A stretch of DNA of 64,000 bases from Geodermatophilus arenarius (GTDB taxonomy: Bacteria; Actinomycetota; Actinomycetes; Mycobacteriales; Geodermatophilaceae): the NCBI RefSeq assembly GCF_042654585.1, contig NZ_JBHSGR010000010.1, positions 98,794-162,793 on the forward strand, written 5' to 3'. The notes under the pieces were generated by a model. The model saw only the letters and a list, made by a program, of their open reading frames with translations. It was not told the origin of the DNA and did not search any database. Every line of letters starts with the position of its first letter. Position 1 is the stretch's first letter. A program made the translations under genes and the position numbers. Below are positions 55,922 through 64,000 of the stretch, piece after piece.

Positions 55922-58021
55922 GTGCACCCATCCGACCGTGCGGGCGCGGCGGCACCGCCGAACCTGCTGGCCAGCGTCCCCGACGCGGTCTGCCACATCG
56001 ACCGGGAGTGGCGCTTCACCTGGCTCAACGCCGCCCTGGAGGACCTGCTCGGGCGGCCGGCCGACACCCTGCTGGGCCAGAAGGTCCTCGACTGCATCCC
56101 GGACCTGCGCGACACCGAGTTCGTGGCGGAGCTCAGGGGCGCCCTCGACGACGGCCACCCCCGCGTGTTCGAGTACCTGCACAGGCCGCGGGACCGCTGG
56201 TTCGAGGTCCGCGCCTCCGCCGACAGCACCGGCCTGGTCGTGTTCATCCGCGACGTCGACTCGCGGCACCGCGCGCACGCCGCCCAGGCGCACGCCCTCC
56301 GGCAGACCACCGCCGTCCTCGACGCGTACCCCACCCCGACCGTGCTGGTCGACCGCGGCGGCCGGGTCCGCAGCGTCAACCGCAGCTGGGCCGACACCGC
56401 GGACGTCGTGCGCGCAGGGGGCTGGGAGCCCGCCGAGGTGGGCGACGACTACCTCGCGCGGATAGGTCAGGGCCTGACCCCGGACGACCTGGCCCGCATC
56501 GCCGGCGGGCTCGCCGAGCTGCGGGCGGCGCCGCCCGGAGGACCGACGCGCACCTTCTCCTGCGAGTACTCCATCGAGTCCTCCAGCGGTCGCACATGGT
56601 GGCGCATGCAGGCGGCGCGGGTGGAGGAGGACGGCCAGCTCGTCGCCACCCACATCGACATCACCGAGCGGGTCCGCGACCAGGAGCGGCTGGCCTGGCA
56701 GGCCCACCACGACGACCTCACCGGCCTGGCCAACCGCGCCCGGCTGCTCGAGCTCGTGGGCGAGGCGCTGGCCGACGAGCGCTCCCGCACCGCCCTGCTG
56801 TTCCTCGACATCGACGGCTTCAAGACCATCAACGACTCGCTCGGCTCCGAGGTCGGCGACGAGCTGCTGCGCCAGGTGGGCGCCCGGCTGGCCGCCCAGA
56901 TCCGTCCCGGCGACGCCGTCGGCCGCCTGGGTGGGGACCAGTTCGTCGTCCTGGCCCGCTCCTGCGACACCCCGGAGGCGGCGTCGCTGGCCTTCCGGCT
57001 GCAGCGCTCCTTCGCCCGCCCGTTCATCGCGCTGGGGGTCTCGGTGCCGGTGTCGGCCAGCATCGGGGTCGCCGTCGCCCAGCCCGGGCTGCGGCACGCC
57101 CACCAGCTGCTCAGCGACGCCGACGCCGCGAGCTACGCCGCGAAGGCGGCCGGCCGCGACCGCGTCCACCTGTTCTCCCCGGGGCTGCGCGACGCCGCCC
57201 GCTGGCGCATGGACGTCGCCACCCGGCTGCGCGACGGCGCGCTCGACCAGTTCGTCGTCCACTACCAACCGGTGGTGCGCCTGGACACCGGCGAGGTCGA
57301 GGGCGTCGAGGCGCTGCTGCGCTGGCAGCACCCCGAGCGCGGCCTGCTCTCGCCCGACGCCTTCCTCTCCGTGGCCGAGGAGACCGGGCAGCTGATCCCG
57401 ATCACCCGGTGGCTGCTGCACGAGACCACCCGCCAGGCCGCCGAGTGGGCCGCGCAGGGCCTGTCGCTGCGGATGGCGGTCAACATCAGCGCCCGCCACT
57501 TCTCCGCCGAGACGCTGGTCCGCGACGTCCGGACGGCGCTGCACGAGTCGGGTCTGGCGCCCGAGCAGCTGATGCTCGAGCTGACCGAGACCAGCGTCGC
57601 CGAGGACCCCACCCGCGCCGAGGACCAGCTCGCCGTCCTGCGCGGCTTCGGCGTGCGGGTGGCCATCGACGACTTCGGGACCGGCTGGTCCTCGCTGGCC
57701 CAGCTCATGGCGCTGCCCATCGGGACGCTCAAGATCGACCGGTCGCTGATCACCGCCGCCGAGCGGCTGGCCTCCGGCGGCACCGGCGCGGTCCTCGGGG
57801 CGATCGTCGAGCTCGCGCACACCCTGGGCATCCGGTCGGTGGCCGAGGGCGTGGAGACCGCCGAGCACCTGCGGATGGTCCGCGAGGCCGGCTGCGACTC
57901 CGCCCAGGGCTACCTGCTCGCCCACCCCATGAGCGCCGAGGACGTCGAGCGCTGGGCGGACCGGGTGCGGGCCGGCGGCGGCGACTCCTGCGCGCTGGCC
58001 CTCGCCGGCCGGCTGCGCTGA
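55922..58021 (+). CDS. PAS-PAS-GGDEF-EAL cyclic-di-GMP protein
   Basis: 699-aa cytoplasmic protein. Two PAS-like domains (about residues 12-120 and 125-255) are followed by a GGDEF domain (about 260-420) and an EAL domain (about 433-690). The cyclase signature reads GGDQF near 337, so the catalytic Glu of GG(D/E)EF is Gln and the cyclase is probably inactive, perhaps a GTP sensor. The EAL domain is intact: EALLRW near 461, NISARHF, LELTET, DDFGTGWSS, KIDRS and VAEGVET. Net activity should be phosphodiesterase. GTG 55922 has GGGGGAGAGA; GTG 55874 is an alternative. Confidence 0.92.
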   Translation: MHPSDRAGAAAPPNLLASVPDAVCHIDREWRFTWLNAALEDLLGRPADTLLGQKVLDCIPDLRDTEFVAELRGALDDGHPRVFEYLHRPRDRWFEVRASADSTGLVVFIRDVDSRHRAHAAQAHALRQTTAVLDAYPTPTVLVDRGGRVRSVNRSWADTADVVRAGGWEPAEVGDDYLARIGQGLTPDDLARIAGGLAELRAAPPGGPTRTFSCEYSIESSSGRTWWRMQAARVEEDGQLVATHIDITERVRDQERLAWQAHHDDLTGLANRARLLELVGEALADERSRTALLFLDIDGFKTINDSLGSEVGDELLRQVGARLAAQIRPGDAVGRLGGDQFVVLARSCDTPEAASLAFRLQRSFARPFIALGVSVPVSASIGVAVAQPGLRHAHQLLSDADAASYAAKAAGRDRVHLFSPGLRDAARWRMDVATRLRDGALDQFVVHYQPVVRLDTGEVEGVEALLRWQHPERGLLSPDAFLSVAEETGQLIPITRWLLHETTRQAAEWAAQGLSLRMAVNISARHFSAETLVRDVRTALHESGLAPEQLMLELTETSVAEDPTRAEDQLAVLRGFGVRVAIDDFGTGWSSLAQLMALPIGTLKIDRSLITAAERLASGGTGAVLGAIVELAHTLGIRSVAEGVETAEHLRMVREAGCDSAQGYLLAHPMSAEDVERWADRVRAGGGDSCALALAGRLR

Positions 58022-58060
58022 GGGGGCTGCCCTGAGCGGACAGGGGGGAGGGGACCGGCG

Positions 58061-58933
58061 GTGACCGGTCCCGTCCGCCGGCGCGCCGTCCGCCGGGCGA
58101 CCGCCCCGGCCGGCCCGCCGCCGGTCGTCGCACCGCCCGCCGTCCCGCCCGTCGTCGTCCCGCCGGTGCCGGACACCCCGGACACCCCGGACACCCCGGA
58201 CGGCACCGGCACGGACGCGGCGGCGACCGGGCAGACTGCCCCCGTGACCGCGACCAGCGAAGAGACGCCCCTCGCCGAGCCCCGGGCCGACGGCGGCCGG
58301 GGGCGGCCCGCGCTGGACCTGCTCATCTGGGACGCGCCGAACATCGACATGACCCTGTCGACGGTCATCGGCGCCCGCCCCACCGCCGCCTCCCGGCCGC
58401 GCTTCGACGCGATCGCCGCCTGGTTCGTCGACGGCGCCGGCGACCCCGCCGCGCCGGACGCGCCCGAGGTCGAGGCCTGCGTCTTCGCCAACATCCCGCC
58501 GGTCGTCGGCTCGCTGCAGCGCTGGGTGGAGGCGCTGCGCGGCTTCGGCTACGCCGTCTTCGCCCGGCCCAAGAGCCAGCCCGACGACGACATCGACCAG
58601 GCGATGCTCGACCACATCGAGGTCCGCGCGCACAGCCACCGGCTGCGGCGGCTGGTCGTGTTCTCCGGCGACGGGCGCAACTTCGCCGAGCCGCTCGAGG
58701 AGCTCGCGCGGACCGGCACCCAGGTCGTCGTCGTGGCGTTCAGCGAGGTCGCGGGCTACGCCATCGGTTCGGACCTGCTGGAGTTCATCGACATCGAGGA
58801 CGTCCCCGGCGCCTTCGCCGCGCCGCTGGACCGCGTCCGGCTCGACGCCCTGCCGCCGGACGGCGCGTGGCTGCGGCCCACCCGCAGCCTTCGGGACTTC
58901 GTCTCGAACTGGACCGCCCGCCGCAGCAGCTGA
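58061..58933 (+). CDS. NYN-domain (LabA/DUF88-like) protein
   Basis: 290-aa protein. The first 85 residues are a Pro/Val-rich tail with four DTP units; from about 88 a NYN/PIN-like nuclease domain follows, with acidic residues in LIWDAPNIDM, PDDDIDQAM and FSGDGRNFAEPLEELA. NYN proteins are predicted or known RNases. GTG 58061 follows a GGGGGGAGGGG site. A GTG at 58244 could give a protein without the tail. Lies 39 bp after the c-di-GMP gene. Confidence 0.87.
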   Translation: MTGPVRRRAVRRATAPAGPPPVVAPPAVPPVVVPPVPDTPDTPDTPDGTGTDAAATGQTAPVTATSEETPLAEPRADGGRGRPALDLLIWDAPNIDMTLSTVIGARPTAASRPRFDAIAAWFVDGAGDPAAPDAPEVEACVFANIPPVVGSLQRWVEALRGFGYAVFARPKSQPDDDIDQAMLDHIEVRAHSHRLRRLVVFSGDGRNFAEPLEELARTGTQVVVVAFSEVAGYAIGSDLLEFIDIEDVPGAFAAPLDRVRLDALPPDGAWLRPTRSLRDFVSNWTARRSS

Positions 58934-58977
58934 GCCACCCTCGTGTCCCCCGGCCCCGTCCGGGGAAGGGAGGGGCC

Positions 58978-59214
58978 ATGGCGGTCTGCGAGGTCTGCGG
59001 CAACGACTACGACATGAGCTTCGAGGTGGTGGCCCAGGGGGCCCGGCACACCTTCGACAGCTTCGAGTGCGCCATCCACCGCATGGCGCCCATCTGCGAG
59101 CACTGCGGCGTCAAGGTGGTGGGCCACGGCGTCGTCGTGGAGGGGCAGTTCTACTGCTGCGCGCACTGCGCCCGCGCCGAGCACGACGGCGCGGCGGTGG
59201 CCGACTCGGCCTGA
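58978..59214 (+). CDS. small Cys-rich, metallothionein-like protein
   Basis: 78-aa protein with CEVCG at the N-terminus, an internal C..H pair (FECAIHRMA), CEHCG and CCAHCARAEH, in total nine cysteines and several His. The pattern (FDSFECAIH, ICEHCGVKVVGHGV) recalls small actinobacterial proteins annotated as metallothionein-like or zinc ribbons. Likely binds zinc. ATG 58978 has a GGGAGGGG site. Confidence 0.83.
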   Translation: MAVCEVCGNDYDMSFEVVAQGARHTFDSFECAIHRMAPICEHCGVKVVGHGVVVEGQFYCCAHCARAEHDGAAVADSA

Positions 59215-59224
59215 ACCCCCGGGC

Positions 59225-59722
59225 TCAGTCCCGCGGGATCTCCGGCGCGCGCGGCTCGGGCACCTGGCTGCCGAACCCCTCGACCGGCTCCAGCCCGGAG
59301 GGCAGCCGCGCCCACACGTGCTTGCGGCCGGGGCGCCTCTCCCAGCCGTAATCGACCGACAGCTGCGCCACCAGGTGCAGGCCCATCCCGCCCAGGGACG
59401 GATCGCGGTCGACGGCGGGCACCGGCGGGCGCTCGGGCGCCTCGTCGCTGAGGTCGAGCAGCCAGCCGGCGGGGCTGGCCACCACCAGCGCGCGGACGTC
59501 GCCGCCGCCGTGCCGCAGGGCGTTGGAGGCCAGCTCCTCGAACACCAGCAGCAGCCCGTCGCGGGCGTCCTCGGTCGACGACGTGCTCACCGACGGGTGG
59601 GCGATCCGGGCCCGCAGGTCCGCGCGCACCCGGGAGACGACGTGCATGGCCTCCAGCTGCCAGTGCCAGACGTCGCCGGCCACGGAGGGCACCGGAGTGC
59701 ACGGCCACGCCTCCTGGCCCAT
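59225..59722 (-). CDS. HATPase_c anti-sigma/ATP-binding regulator
   Basis: 165-aa protein of the RsbW/SpoIIAB type. N box FEELASNALRHGGG near residue 72 and G motif GGMGLHLVAQL near 120 form the GHKL ATP site. Such proteins act as serine kinases or anti-sigma factors in the actinobacterial stress network. ATG 59722 is chosen for its ribosome site. No sigma or anti-anti-sigma gene is adjacent. Divergent from a GAF-ANTAR gene. Confidence 0.87.
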   Translation of the reverse strand: MGQEAWPCTPVPSVAGDVWHWQLEAMHVVSRVRADLRARIAHPSVSTSSTEDARDGLLLVFEELASNALRHGGGDVRALVVASPAGWLLDLSDEAPERPPVPAVDRDPSLGGMGLHLVAQLSVDYGWERRPGRKHVWARLPSGLEPVEGFGSQVPEPRAPEIPRD

Positions 59723-59856
59723 GTCCCACCCCTCGCGTCTGCTCCGCCGACCGGCGTCCATCCTGACCGAAAGCGCCCTGGCCCGCAGCGGCGGGCCCGT
59801 ACGGTCCCCGCCCACGGTGATCGGCCGGGTCCCCGGCAGCGGCCGTTGCGGGCAGG

Positions 59857-60555
59857 ATGGGCACCGTGGAGGACCTCTGGCGCGCGTTGAGCCGACTGCG
59901 GCTCGCCGACCGGGCCCTGGACGACGCGCTCGACGAGGTCACCAGGATCGCCGCCGAGAACGTCCCCGGCGCCGAGTCGACGTCGATCACGCTGATCCGC
60001 GGGGACGTGGCCACCACCGCCGCCCACCACGGCGACATGGCGCTGGCTGCCGACGAGCTGCAGTACGAACGGGGCTACGGCCCGTGCATGGACGCCGGGC
60101 GCGCCGGGGTCGTCCTGCGGATCGACGACACCCGCACCGAGACGCGCTGGCCGGAGTACGTGGCCCGGGTGGTGGAGGTCGGGGTCCGCAGCTCGCTGTC
60201 GATGCCGCTGCCCTACCAGGCCACCACGATCGGGGCGCTGAACATCTACTCGACGCGGCCCGCCGCGTTCGCCTCCGACGGGTCCGTCGAGGCGGCCCGC
60301 CAGGTCGCGGAGGCGGTCGCCGTCGCCGTCGCCAACGCCGACGCGCACGCCCAGCTCGGCGAGCACGCCCGCAACATGGAGCTGGCGATGCAGTCCCGCG
60401 CGGTCATCGAGCAGGCCAAGGGCGTGCTCATGGCGCAGCGGCACGTCGACGCCGACGCCGCCTTCGAGCTGCTGCGCGAGGCGTCCCAGCGCTACAACCG
60501 CAAGCTGCGCGACATCGCCACCGGGATCGTGGCCTCCACGCAGGACCGGCGCTGA
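59857..60555 (+). CDS. GAF and ANTAR domain protein
   Basis: 232-aa regulator. A GAF sensor (about residues 20-165) with ERGYGPCMDAGRAG and SSLSMPLPYQ is followed by an ANTAR RNA-binding domain (about 170-228: AMQSRAVIEQAKGVLMAQRHVDADAAFELLREASQRYNRKL). ANTAR proteins bind paired hairpins in mRNA leaders and prevent termination. Its targets cannot be read here. A TACGGT -10 box lies about 60 bp upstream. Confidence 0.9.
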   Translation: MGTVEDLWRALSRLRLADRALDDALDEVTRIAAENVPGAESTSITLIRGDVATTAAHHGDMALAADELQYERGYGPCMDAGRAGVVLRIDDTRTETRWPEYVARVVEVGVRSSLSMPLPYQATTIGALNIYSTRPAAFASDGSVEAARQVAEAVAVAVANADAHAQLGEHARNMELAMQSRAVIEQAKGVLMAQRHVDADAAFELLREASQRYNRKLRDIATGIVASTQDRR

Positions 60556-60579
60556 GGCGGACCGGCCCGCCGGCGCGGC

Positions 60580-61539
60580 TCAGCCCACCCGCGTCGCCAG
60601 GTCGGCCAGCCGGCTGACCAGGAACTCCACGGCGGCCGGGCTGTCCACGGTCTCGGCGACGTCGACCGCGGTGGGGGAGTCCGACACCGTCCTGCGGTCG
60701 ACCAGCGTCTGCCCGCGGGCCGGCCCCAGGGTGGTGTCGACGACGACGTCGCGGCGGACGGTGCCCAGCGTGCCCGGCACGATCGCCTCGGTGAGCGCCA
60801 GCGCGTCGTGCACCACCACGCCGGTCGTGCCGTAGGAGGTGCGGGCGTGGTCCAGGTACTGCTGCAGGATCGCCGCCGCCGTCTTCCCGACCGGCCCGGC
60901 CGAAGCGAACCGGGCGACGCCGTCCTCGTCGAGGACCGTGGGCAGCGTGACGTCGAGGCCGACGAGCACGGTGGGCACCGTCGAGCCGAGCACCCGCGCC
61001 GCGGCCTCCGGGTCGGACCACACGTTGAACTCCGCGGCGGCGGTGACGTTGCCGCCGCGGGCGGCCGAGCCGCCCATGAGCACCAGCCGGTCGATCCGCT
61101 CCGCCGCCTCGGGGTAGGTGGCCAGCAGCAGCGCGACGTTGGTCCACGGCCCGATCGCGGCCACCGTCACCGGCTCCTCCGACGCCAGGAGCAGCTCGGC
61201 GAGCGCGACGACGGCCGGGCGGGGGTCGACGGCGGCCGGGGAGGGCGGGAGGTCGACGCCGCCGAGGCCCGTGGCGCCGTGGACGTGCCCGGCGCGCTCG
61301 GGCTGGGGGAACACCAGCGAGTCGGTGGCGCCCGCGGCCACGGGGACGTCGGAGCGGCCGGCCAGGTGCAGCACCCGCAGCGCGTTCTCGGTGGTCTGCG
61401 CGAGGGACACGTTGCCGTGCGTGGTGGTGACCAGGCGGAGGTCGACCTCGGGGCTGGCCAGCGCCAGCAGGATCGCCAGCGCGTCGTCGATGCCGGGGTC
61501 GGTGTCGATCACCAGGGGCCGCGGTGCGGGAGGAGCCAC
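60580..61539 (-). CDS. inosine-uridine-preferring nucleoside hydrolase
   Basis: 319-aa enzyme that cleaves the N-glycosidic bond of ribonucleosides. The calcium and ribose site DTDPGIDDA is at residues 12-20; THGNVSLAQTTENAL, IGPWTNVALLL, LMGGSAARGGNVTAAAEFNVWSDPEAA and VVHDALALTEA complete the family pattern. GTG 61539. The permease just upstream (42 bp) may transport a related substrate or be unrelated. Confidence 0.93.
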   Translation of the reverse strand: MAPPAPRPLVIDTDPGIDDALAILLALASPEVDLRLVTTTHGNVSLAQTTENALRVLHLAGRSDVPVAAGATDSLVFPQPERAGHVHGATGLGGVDLPPSPAAVDPRPAVVALAELLLASEEPVTVAAIGPWTNVALLLATYPEAAERIDRLVLMGGSAARGGNVTAAAEFNVWSDPEAAARVLGSTVPTVLVGLDVTLPTVLDEDGVARFASAGPVGKTAAAILQQYLDHARTSYGTTGVVVHDALALTEAIVPGTLGTVRRDVVVDTTLGPARGQTLVDRRTVSDSPTAVDVAETVDSPAAVEFLVSRLADLATRVG

Positions 61540-61581
61540 CCGGCCATCCTCGCAACCGGCCCGGGTGCGCCTGCGCCGCGG

Positions 61582-62934
61582 TCAGCTCCCGGCCCGGCGC
61601 CGCGGCAGCGCGGTCACCAGGTACAGCACCACCCCGACGGCGAGCAGGACGCCGGCGAACGCCCAGGTCCGGGCCTCCTGGCGCCACAGCAGCACCAGGC
61701 ACGAGGCGATGCCGAGCACCGGCACCACCAGCGGCACCCGGAAGTGCGGGGCGTCGACCCGGTCGCGGCGCAGCACGAGCACCGCGGCGTTGGTGCTGAC
61801 GAAGACGAACAGCAGCAGGAGCACCACCGTGTTGGCCAGCGTGGCCAGGTCCCCGGCCAGGCTCAGGCCCATGGCCACCAGCGTGGTGACGGCGATGGCC
61901 ACCCACGGCGTCCGGCGGCGCGGCAGCACCCGGCCGAGGACCGCCGGCAGCAGGCGCTGCTCGGCCAGCCCGTAGGCCATCCGGCTGGCCATGATCATCG
62001 TGAGCAGGGCGCCGTTGGCGACGGCGACCAGGGCGACGACGCTGAACAGCTCGTCGGGGATGCCGGCGTCGGCGGCGCGGACCACCTCGAGCAGCGGCCC
62101 GGTGGAGCCGGCGAGCTCCGCGGGCGGGAGGACGACCGCGGCGGCCAGCCCGACCAGCACGTAGACGACGCCCGCGGTGAGCAGCGCCCCGAACAGCGCC
62201 CGCGGGTAGACCCGCCGCACGTCGCGGACCTCCTCGGCGACGTTGGCCGACGTCTCGAACCCGACGAACGAGTAGTAGGCGAGCAGCGCCGCCGACAGCA
62301 CCGCCGTCGCCGCCGACACCCCGGGCGGGAACTCCACGACCCGGCCCGGGTCGCCGTCGCCGCGCCCGAGGACCACCGCCCCGAGGACGACGACGAGGAC
62401 CAGGCCCGAGGTCTCCACCAGCGTCATGACCAGGTTGGCGCGCAGGGACTCCCGGATGCCGCGGGCGTTGAGCAGCGCCACCACCAGCAGGAACACCAGG
62501 GCGGCCGGGGCGGCGGGCACGTCGAGGAAGACGGTCAGGTAGTCACCGGCGAAGGCCAGCGCCAGGCCCGCGGCGCTGGTGACGCCGGCGGCGAGCATGC
62601 AGAAGCCGACGAGGAAGGCGACCACCGGGGAGCGGAACGCCCGCTCCGCGAACACCGCCGAGCCGCCGGCCCGCGGGTACTTCGTGACCAGCTCGGCGTA
62701 GGACCCCGCGGTGAGCAGTGCCAGCAGCAGGGCGACCAGCAGCGGCACCCAGATCGCGCCGCCGACCTCCGCGGACACCTCGCCGACCAGCGCGTAGACA
62801 CCGGCGCCCAGGACGTCCCCGAGGATGAACAGGTAGAGCAGCGGCCCGGTGACGGCGCGGCGCAGCCTCGTGTCCGGCTCGTCCGTGCTGCCCGGCGTCC
62901 GGTCGGGTGCCGCCGTCGCGGCCCGCTCGCTCAC
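61582..62934 (-). CDS. APC-family amino acid permease
   Basis: 450-aa transporter with 12 membrane spans. The first span has the APC substrate motif FILGDVLGAGVYALVG; YYSFVGFETSANVAEEVRD in span 6-8 region is typical of cationic/neutral amino acid permeases. GTG 62934 gives a short cytoplasmic N-terminus; the open frame upstream is low-complexity. It could be co-transcribed with the nucleoside hydrolase downstream. Confidence 0.91.
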   Translation of the reverse strand: MSERAATAAPDRTPGSTDEPDTRLRRAVTGPLLYLFILGDVLGAGVYALVGEVSAEVGGAIWVPLLVALLLALLTAGSYAELVTKYPRAGGSAVFAERAFRSPVVAFLVGFCMLAAGVTSAAGLALAFAGDYLTVFLDVPAAPAALVFLLVVALLNARGIRESLRANLVMTLVETSGLVLVVVLGAVVLGRGDGDPGRVVEFPPGVSAATAVLSAALLAYYSFVGFETSANVAEEVRDVRRVYPRALFGALLTAGVVYVLVGLAAAVVLPPAELAGSTGPLLEVVRAADAGIPDELFSVVALVAVANGALLTMIMASRMAYGLAEQRLLPAVLGRVLPRRRTPWVAIAVTTLVAMGLSLAGDLATLANTVVLLLLFVFVSTNAAVLVLRRDRVDAPHFRVPLVVPVLGIASCLVLLWRQEARTWAFAGVLLAVGVVLYLVTALPRRRAGS

Positions 62935-63220
62935 CGGTCGAGTCTCGGCAGGGCCGCACCCCACCGGCAACCGGACCACACCGTCCGGGGACGCGGGGGA
63001 CGGGCCGGGGACACGCCCCGACACGCCGGGCGCGCCGGGGCGTGTCCCGGCGTGACCGGAGGCCCCGCAGGGGCTCTCCACGCTCGCGGGCCGTCGACGG
63101 GTCGACAAGTGATCGTCGGCAGCGCCGGGTGACCAACGCGCTGGTCAGGGCGTCACAACGGTTGCGTCACGGGGTCTCCAGGACGTGTCCCGACGAGCCG
63201 TCCGCGAGGCCCGCCGTCCC
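62935..63220. other. intergenic region between permease and right-edge gene
   Basis: No gene is supported here. It contains a 13-bp-arm inverted repeat (63008-63020 with 63036-63048) and a smaller GCCCC/GGGGC repeat at 63062-63074. Promoters for the divergent genes must lie here. Confidence 0.5.
63008..63048. promoter_or_regulatory. long inverted repeat upstream of permease
   Basis: GGGACACGCCCCG and its exact complement CGGGGCGTGTCCC, separated by 15 bp, 74 bp before the permease start. Could be an operator or an upstream hairpin. Confidence 0.4.
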
Positions 63221-63226
63221 TACGGT
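63221..63226 (+). promoter_or_regulatory. -10 box of right-edge gene
   Basis: TACGGT fits TANNNT. Transcription would start near 63233, just before the leader hairpin at 63234-63261. Confidence 0.45.
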
Positions 63227-63233
63227 TCTCCCT

Positions 63234-63261
63234 GTCCGCAGCACCTTCCCCGGCTGCGGAC
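63234..63261 (+). other. leader hairpin at mRNA 5' end
   Basis: GTCCGCAGC and GCTGCGGAC form a perfect 9-bp stem with a 10-nt loop, ending 11 nt before the GGAGG site of the following gene. A stable 5' end hairpin often protects mRNA from decay, or hides the ribosome site under some condition. Confidence 0.5.
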
Positions 63262-63283
63262 CAAGACCCCTCAGGAGGACGGC

Positions 63284-64000
63284 ATGGCGATCGACCGGGC
63301 ACCCGCCCCGTCGTCGGCGACCCTGCCGGACGACCTGTCCCTGGCCGGCCTGTTCGGCCTGCTCGACCGGGCGCACGAGCTGCCGCGGCGGTCCCGGCCG
63401 CGCCGCGCGGTGACGACCCGCTCGCCGGGCGCCCCCCGCGCGCTGCGCCCGCTGCCGGTGGCCCGCCCGGTGCCCGTGCCCCGGCCTCGCCCCGTCCCGC
63501 CGGCCGCGGCCGCCGCGGCCGAGGCGGCCCCGGCCCTGGTGACCCCGGCCCTGGTGACCCCGGCCCCGGTGACCCCGGCCCCCGCGGCCGGCCCCCGCTG
63601 GCGCGCGCGGCTGCGGGCCTCGGTCCGGCGGCTGGCCATGTGGGGTGCCGGCCCGGACGGCGCCCACGCCGCCTGGCCGACCGCGCCCGTCGTCGTCCCG
63701 CCGGCCGGTCCCGGCCTGGTCCGGCGGCTGGCGCTCTGGGGCGCCGGCCCCGACGGCGCGCACCTGGCCTGGGGCCGGCCCCGCCCGGCCGTCCCGGCCG
63801 TCCCGCGGCCTCGCGTCCCGGACGGCCCCGTGGTGCTCACCGAGCTGCCGAGCACCCCCACGATCCGGCCCGCGGCGTCTTCCCCCGCCGCGGCGTCGCT
63901 CCCGGCCGGCGCCGGCCGGCCGGTCCCGCCCCGTCCCGCCGCCCCCCGCTCCGCGGGTCCGGCGCTGGCCCCGGCCGGCTGGCCGGCGCGGCCCATCGGC
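63284..64000 (+). CDS. Pro/Ala/Arg-rich repeat protein, cut by window edge
   Basis: At least 239 residues, open at the right edge. ATG 63284 follows a strong AGGAGG site. The N-terminus (LPDDLSLAGLFGLLDRAHELPRR) is helical; then come LVTPALVTPAPVTP repeats and two copies of an unusual motif, VRRLAMWGAGPDGAHAAW and VRRLALWGAGPDGAHLAW, about 36 residues apart. No family recognised. It has its own promoter and leader hairpin, suggesting a well expressed gene. Confidence 0.68.
   Translation, partial: MAIDRAPAPSSATLPDDLSLAGLFGLLDRAHELPRRSRPRRAVTTRSPGAPRALRPLPVARPVPVPRPRPVPPAAAAAAEAAPALVTPALVTPAPVTPAPAAGPRWRARLRASVRRLAMWGAGPDGAHAAWPTAPVVVPPAGPGLVRRLALWGAGPDGAHLAWGRPRPAVPAVPRPRVPDGPVVLTELPSTPTIRPAASSPAAASLPAGAGRPVPPRPAAPRSAGPALAPAGWPARPIG
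63529..63578 (+). repeat. 15-bp repeats encoding LVTPA
   Basis: Three consecutive 15-bp units (CTGGTGACCCCGGCC with small changes) encode LVTPA, LVTPA and PVTPA in the right-edge protein. Confidence 0.7.

Noticed and set aside
52666..58035. Open frame of 1789 codons over the DUF222, AidB-like and GGDEF-EAL region
   Set aside because: Only the first part (to about 53880) has protein-like sequence; the rest is Arg/Pro/Gly-rich sequence out of frame with clear genes. It is an effect of high GC and of the frameshift in the pseudogene.
1..64000. Insertion sequences, prophage or integrase genes
   Set aside because: No transposase, integrase or att-like repeat was recognised; apart from the HNH/DUF222 genes nothing looks mobile.

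Overview
This 64 kb window is very GC-rich throughout and reads as a chromosomal segment of an actinobacterium. The mix of families (PASTA kinases, DUF222/HNH proteins, DUF1707, DUF2382, CU044_5270-type proteins, IniB/IniA/IniC relatives) would fit Geodermatophilaceae or a close group; that placement is inference. The first 9 kb hold, all on the minus strand, fhaA-fhaB-pstP-rodA-pbpA-pknA-pknB with tRNA-Leu(CAG) just upstream. This is the order of the dnaA-proximal cell-growth cluster of mycobacteria, so the window probably lies close to oriC. Two perfect parS-like palindromes (about 19.15 and 54.10 kb) agree with that.

Layout: 1-8.9 kb, cell-wall growth and Ser/Thr phosphorylation operon. 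8.9-18.9 kb, tRNA-Leu, a c-di-GMP phosphodiesterase, small regulators, an acyl-CoA dehydrogenase/TetR pair around a clear operator, an ECF sigma factor with its membrane partner, an HNH protein, an aldose epimerase and a MOSC protein. 18.9-31.6 kb, an S4/RNB/aminotransferase/omega-amidase run, a DUF2382 stress protein, a CYTH-CHAD protein, a membrane phosphoesterase, GntR and MarR regulators with visible operator arrays, and small enzymes. 31.6-41.3 kb, an ini-like island: a LuxR-type ATPase resembling IniR and a membrane-anchored Hsp70-like ATPase on one strand, diverging from an IniB-like acidic repeat protein and two dynamin-like GTPases resembling IniA and IniC. 42-46.3 kb, efeUOB iron uptake under a candidate IdeR/DtxR box. 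46.5-50 kb, two tandem PASTA kinases. 50-64 kb, a His-rich membrane protein, cinA, a broken DUF222/HNH gene, an AidB-like dehydrogenase, a PAS-GGDEF-EAL protein, NYN, metallothionein-like, HATPase and GAF-ANTAR proteins, a nucleoside hydrolase, an APC permease and an incomplete repeat protein at the right edge.

The most interesting block is 31.6-41.3 kb. Mycobacterial iniBAC is induced by cell-wall inhibitors and IniA is a membrane-remodelling dynamin. Here the same core is paired with an Hsp70-type ATPase that has lost its peptide-binding domain and gained a membrane span and an outside tail, and the IniB-like protein carries five near-identical acidic repeats. The shared 271-bp upstream region has repeats that look like operators, and a 14-bp-arm hairpin separates iniB from iniA. 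I propose a cell-envelope stress and membrane-repair module. Gene identities come from motifs read by eye, not from database searches; start codons were chosen by ribosome-binding sites, overlaps or -10 boxes.
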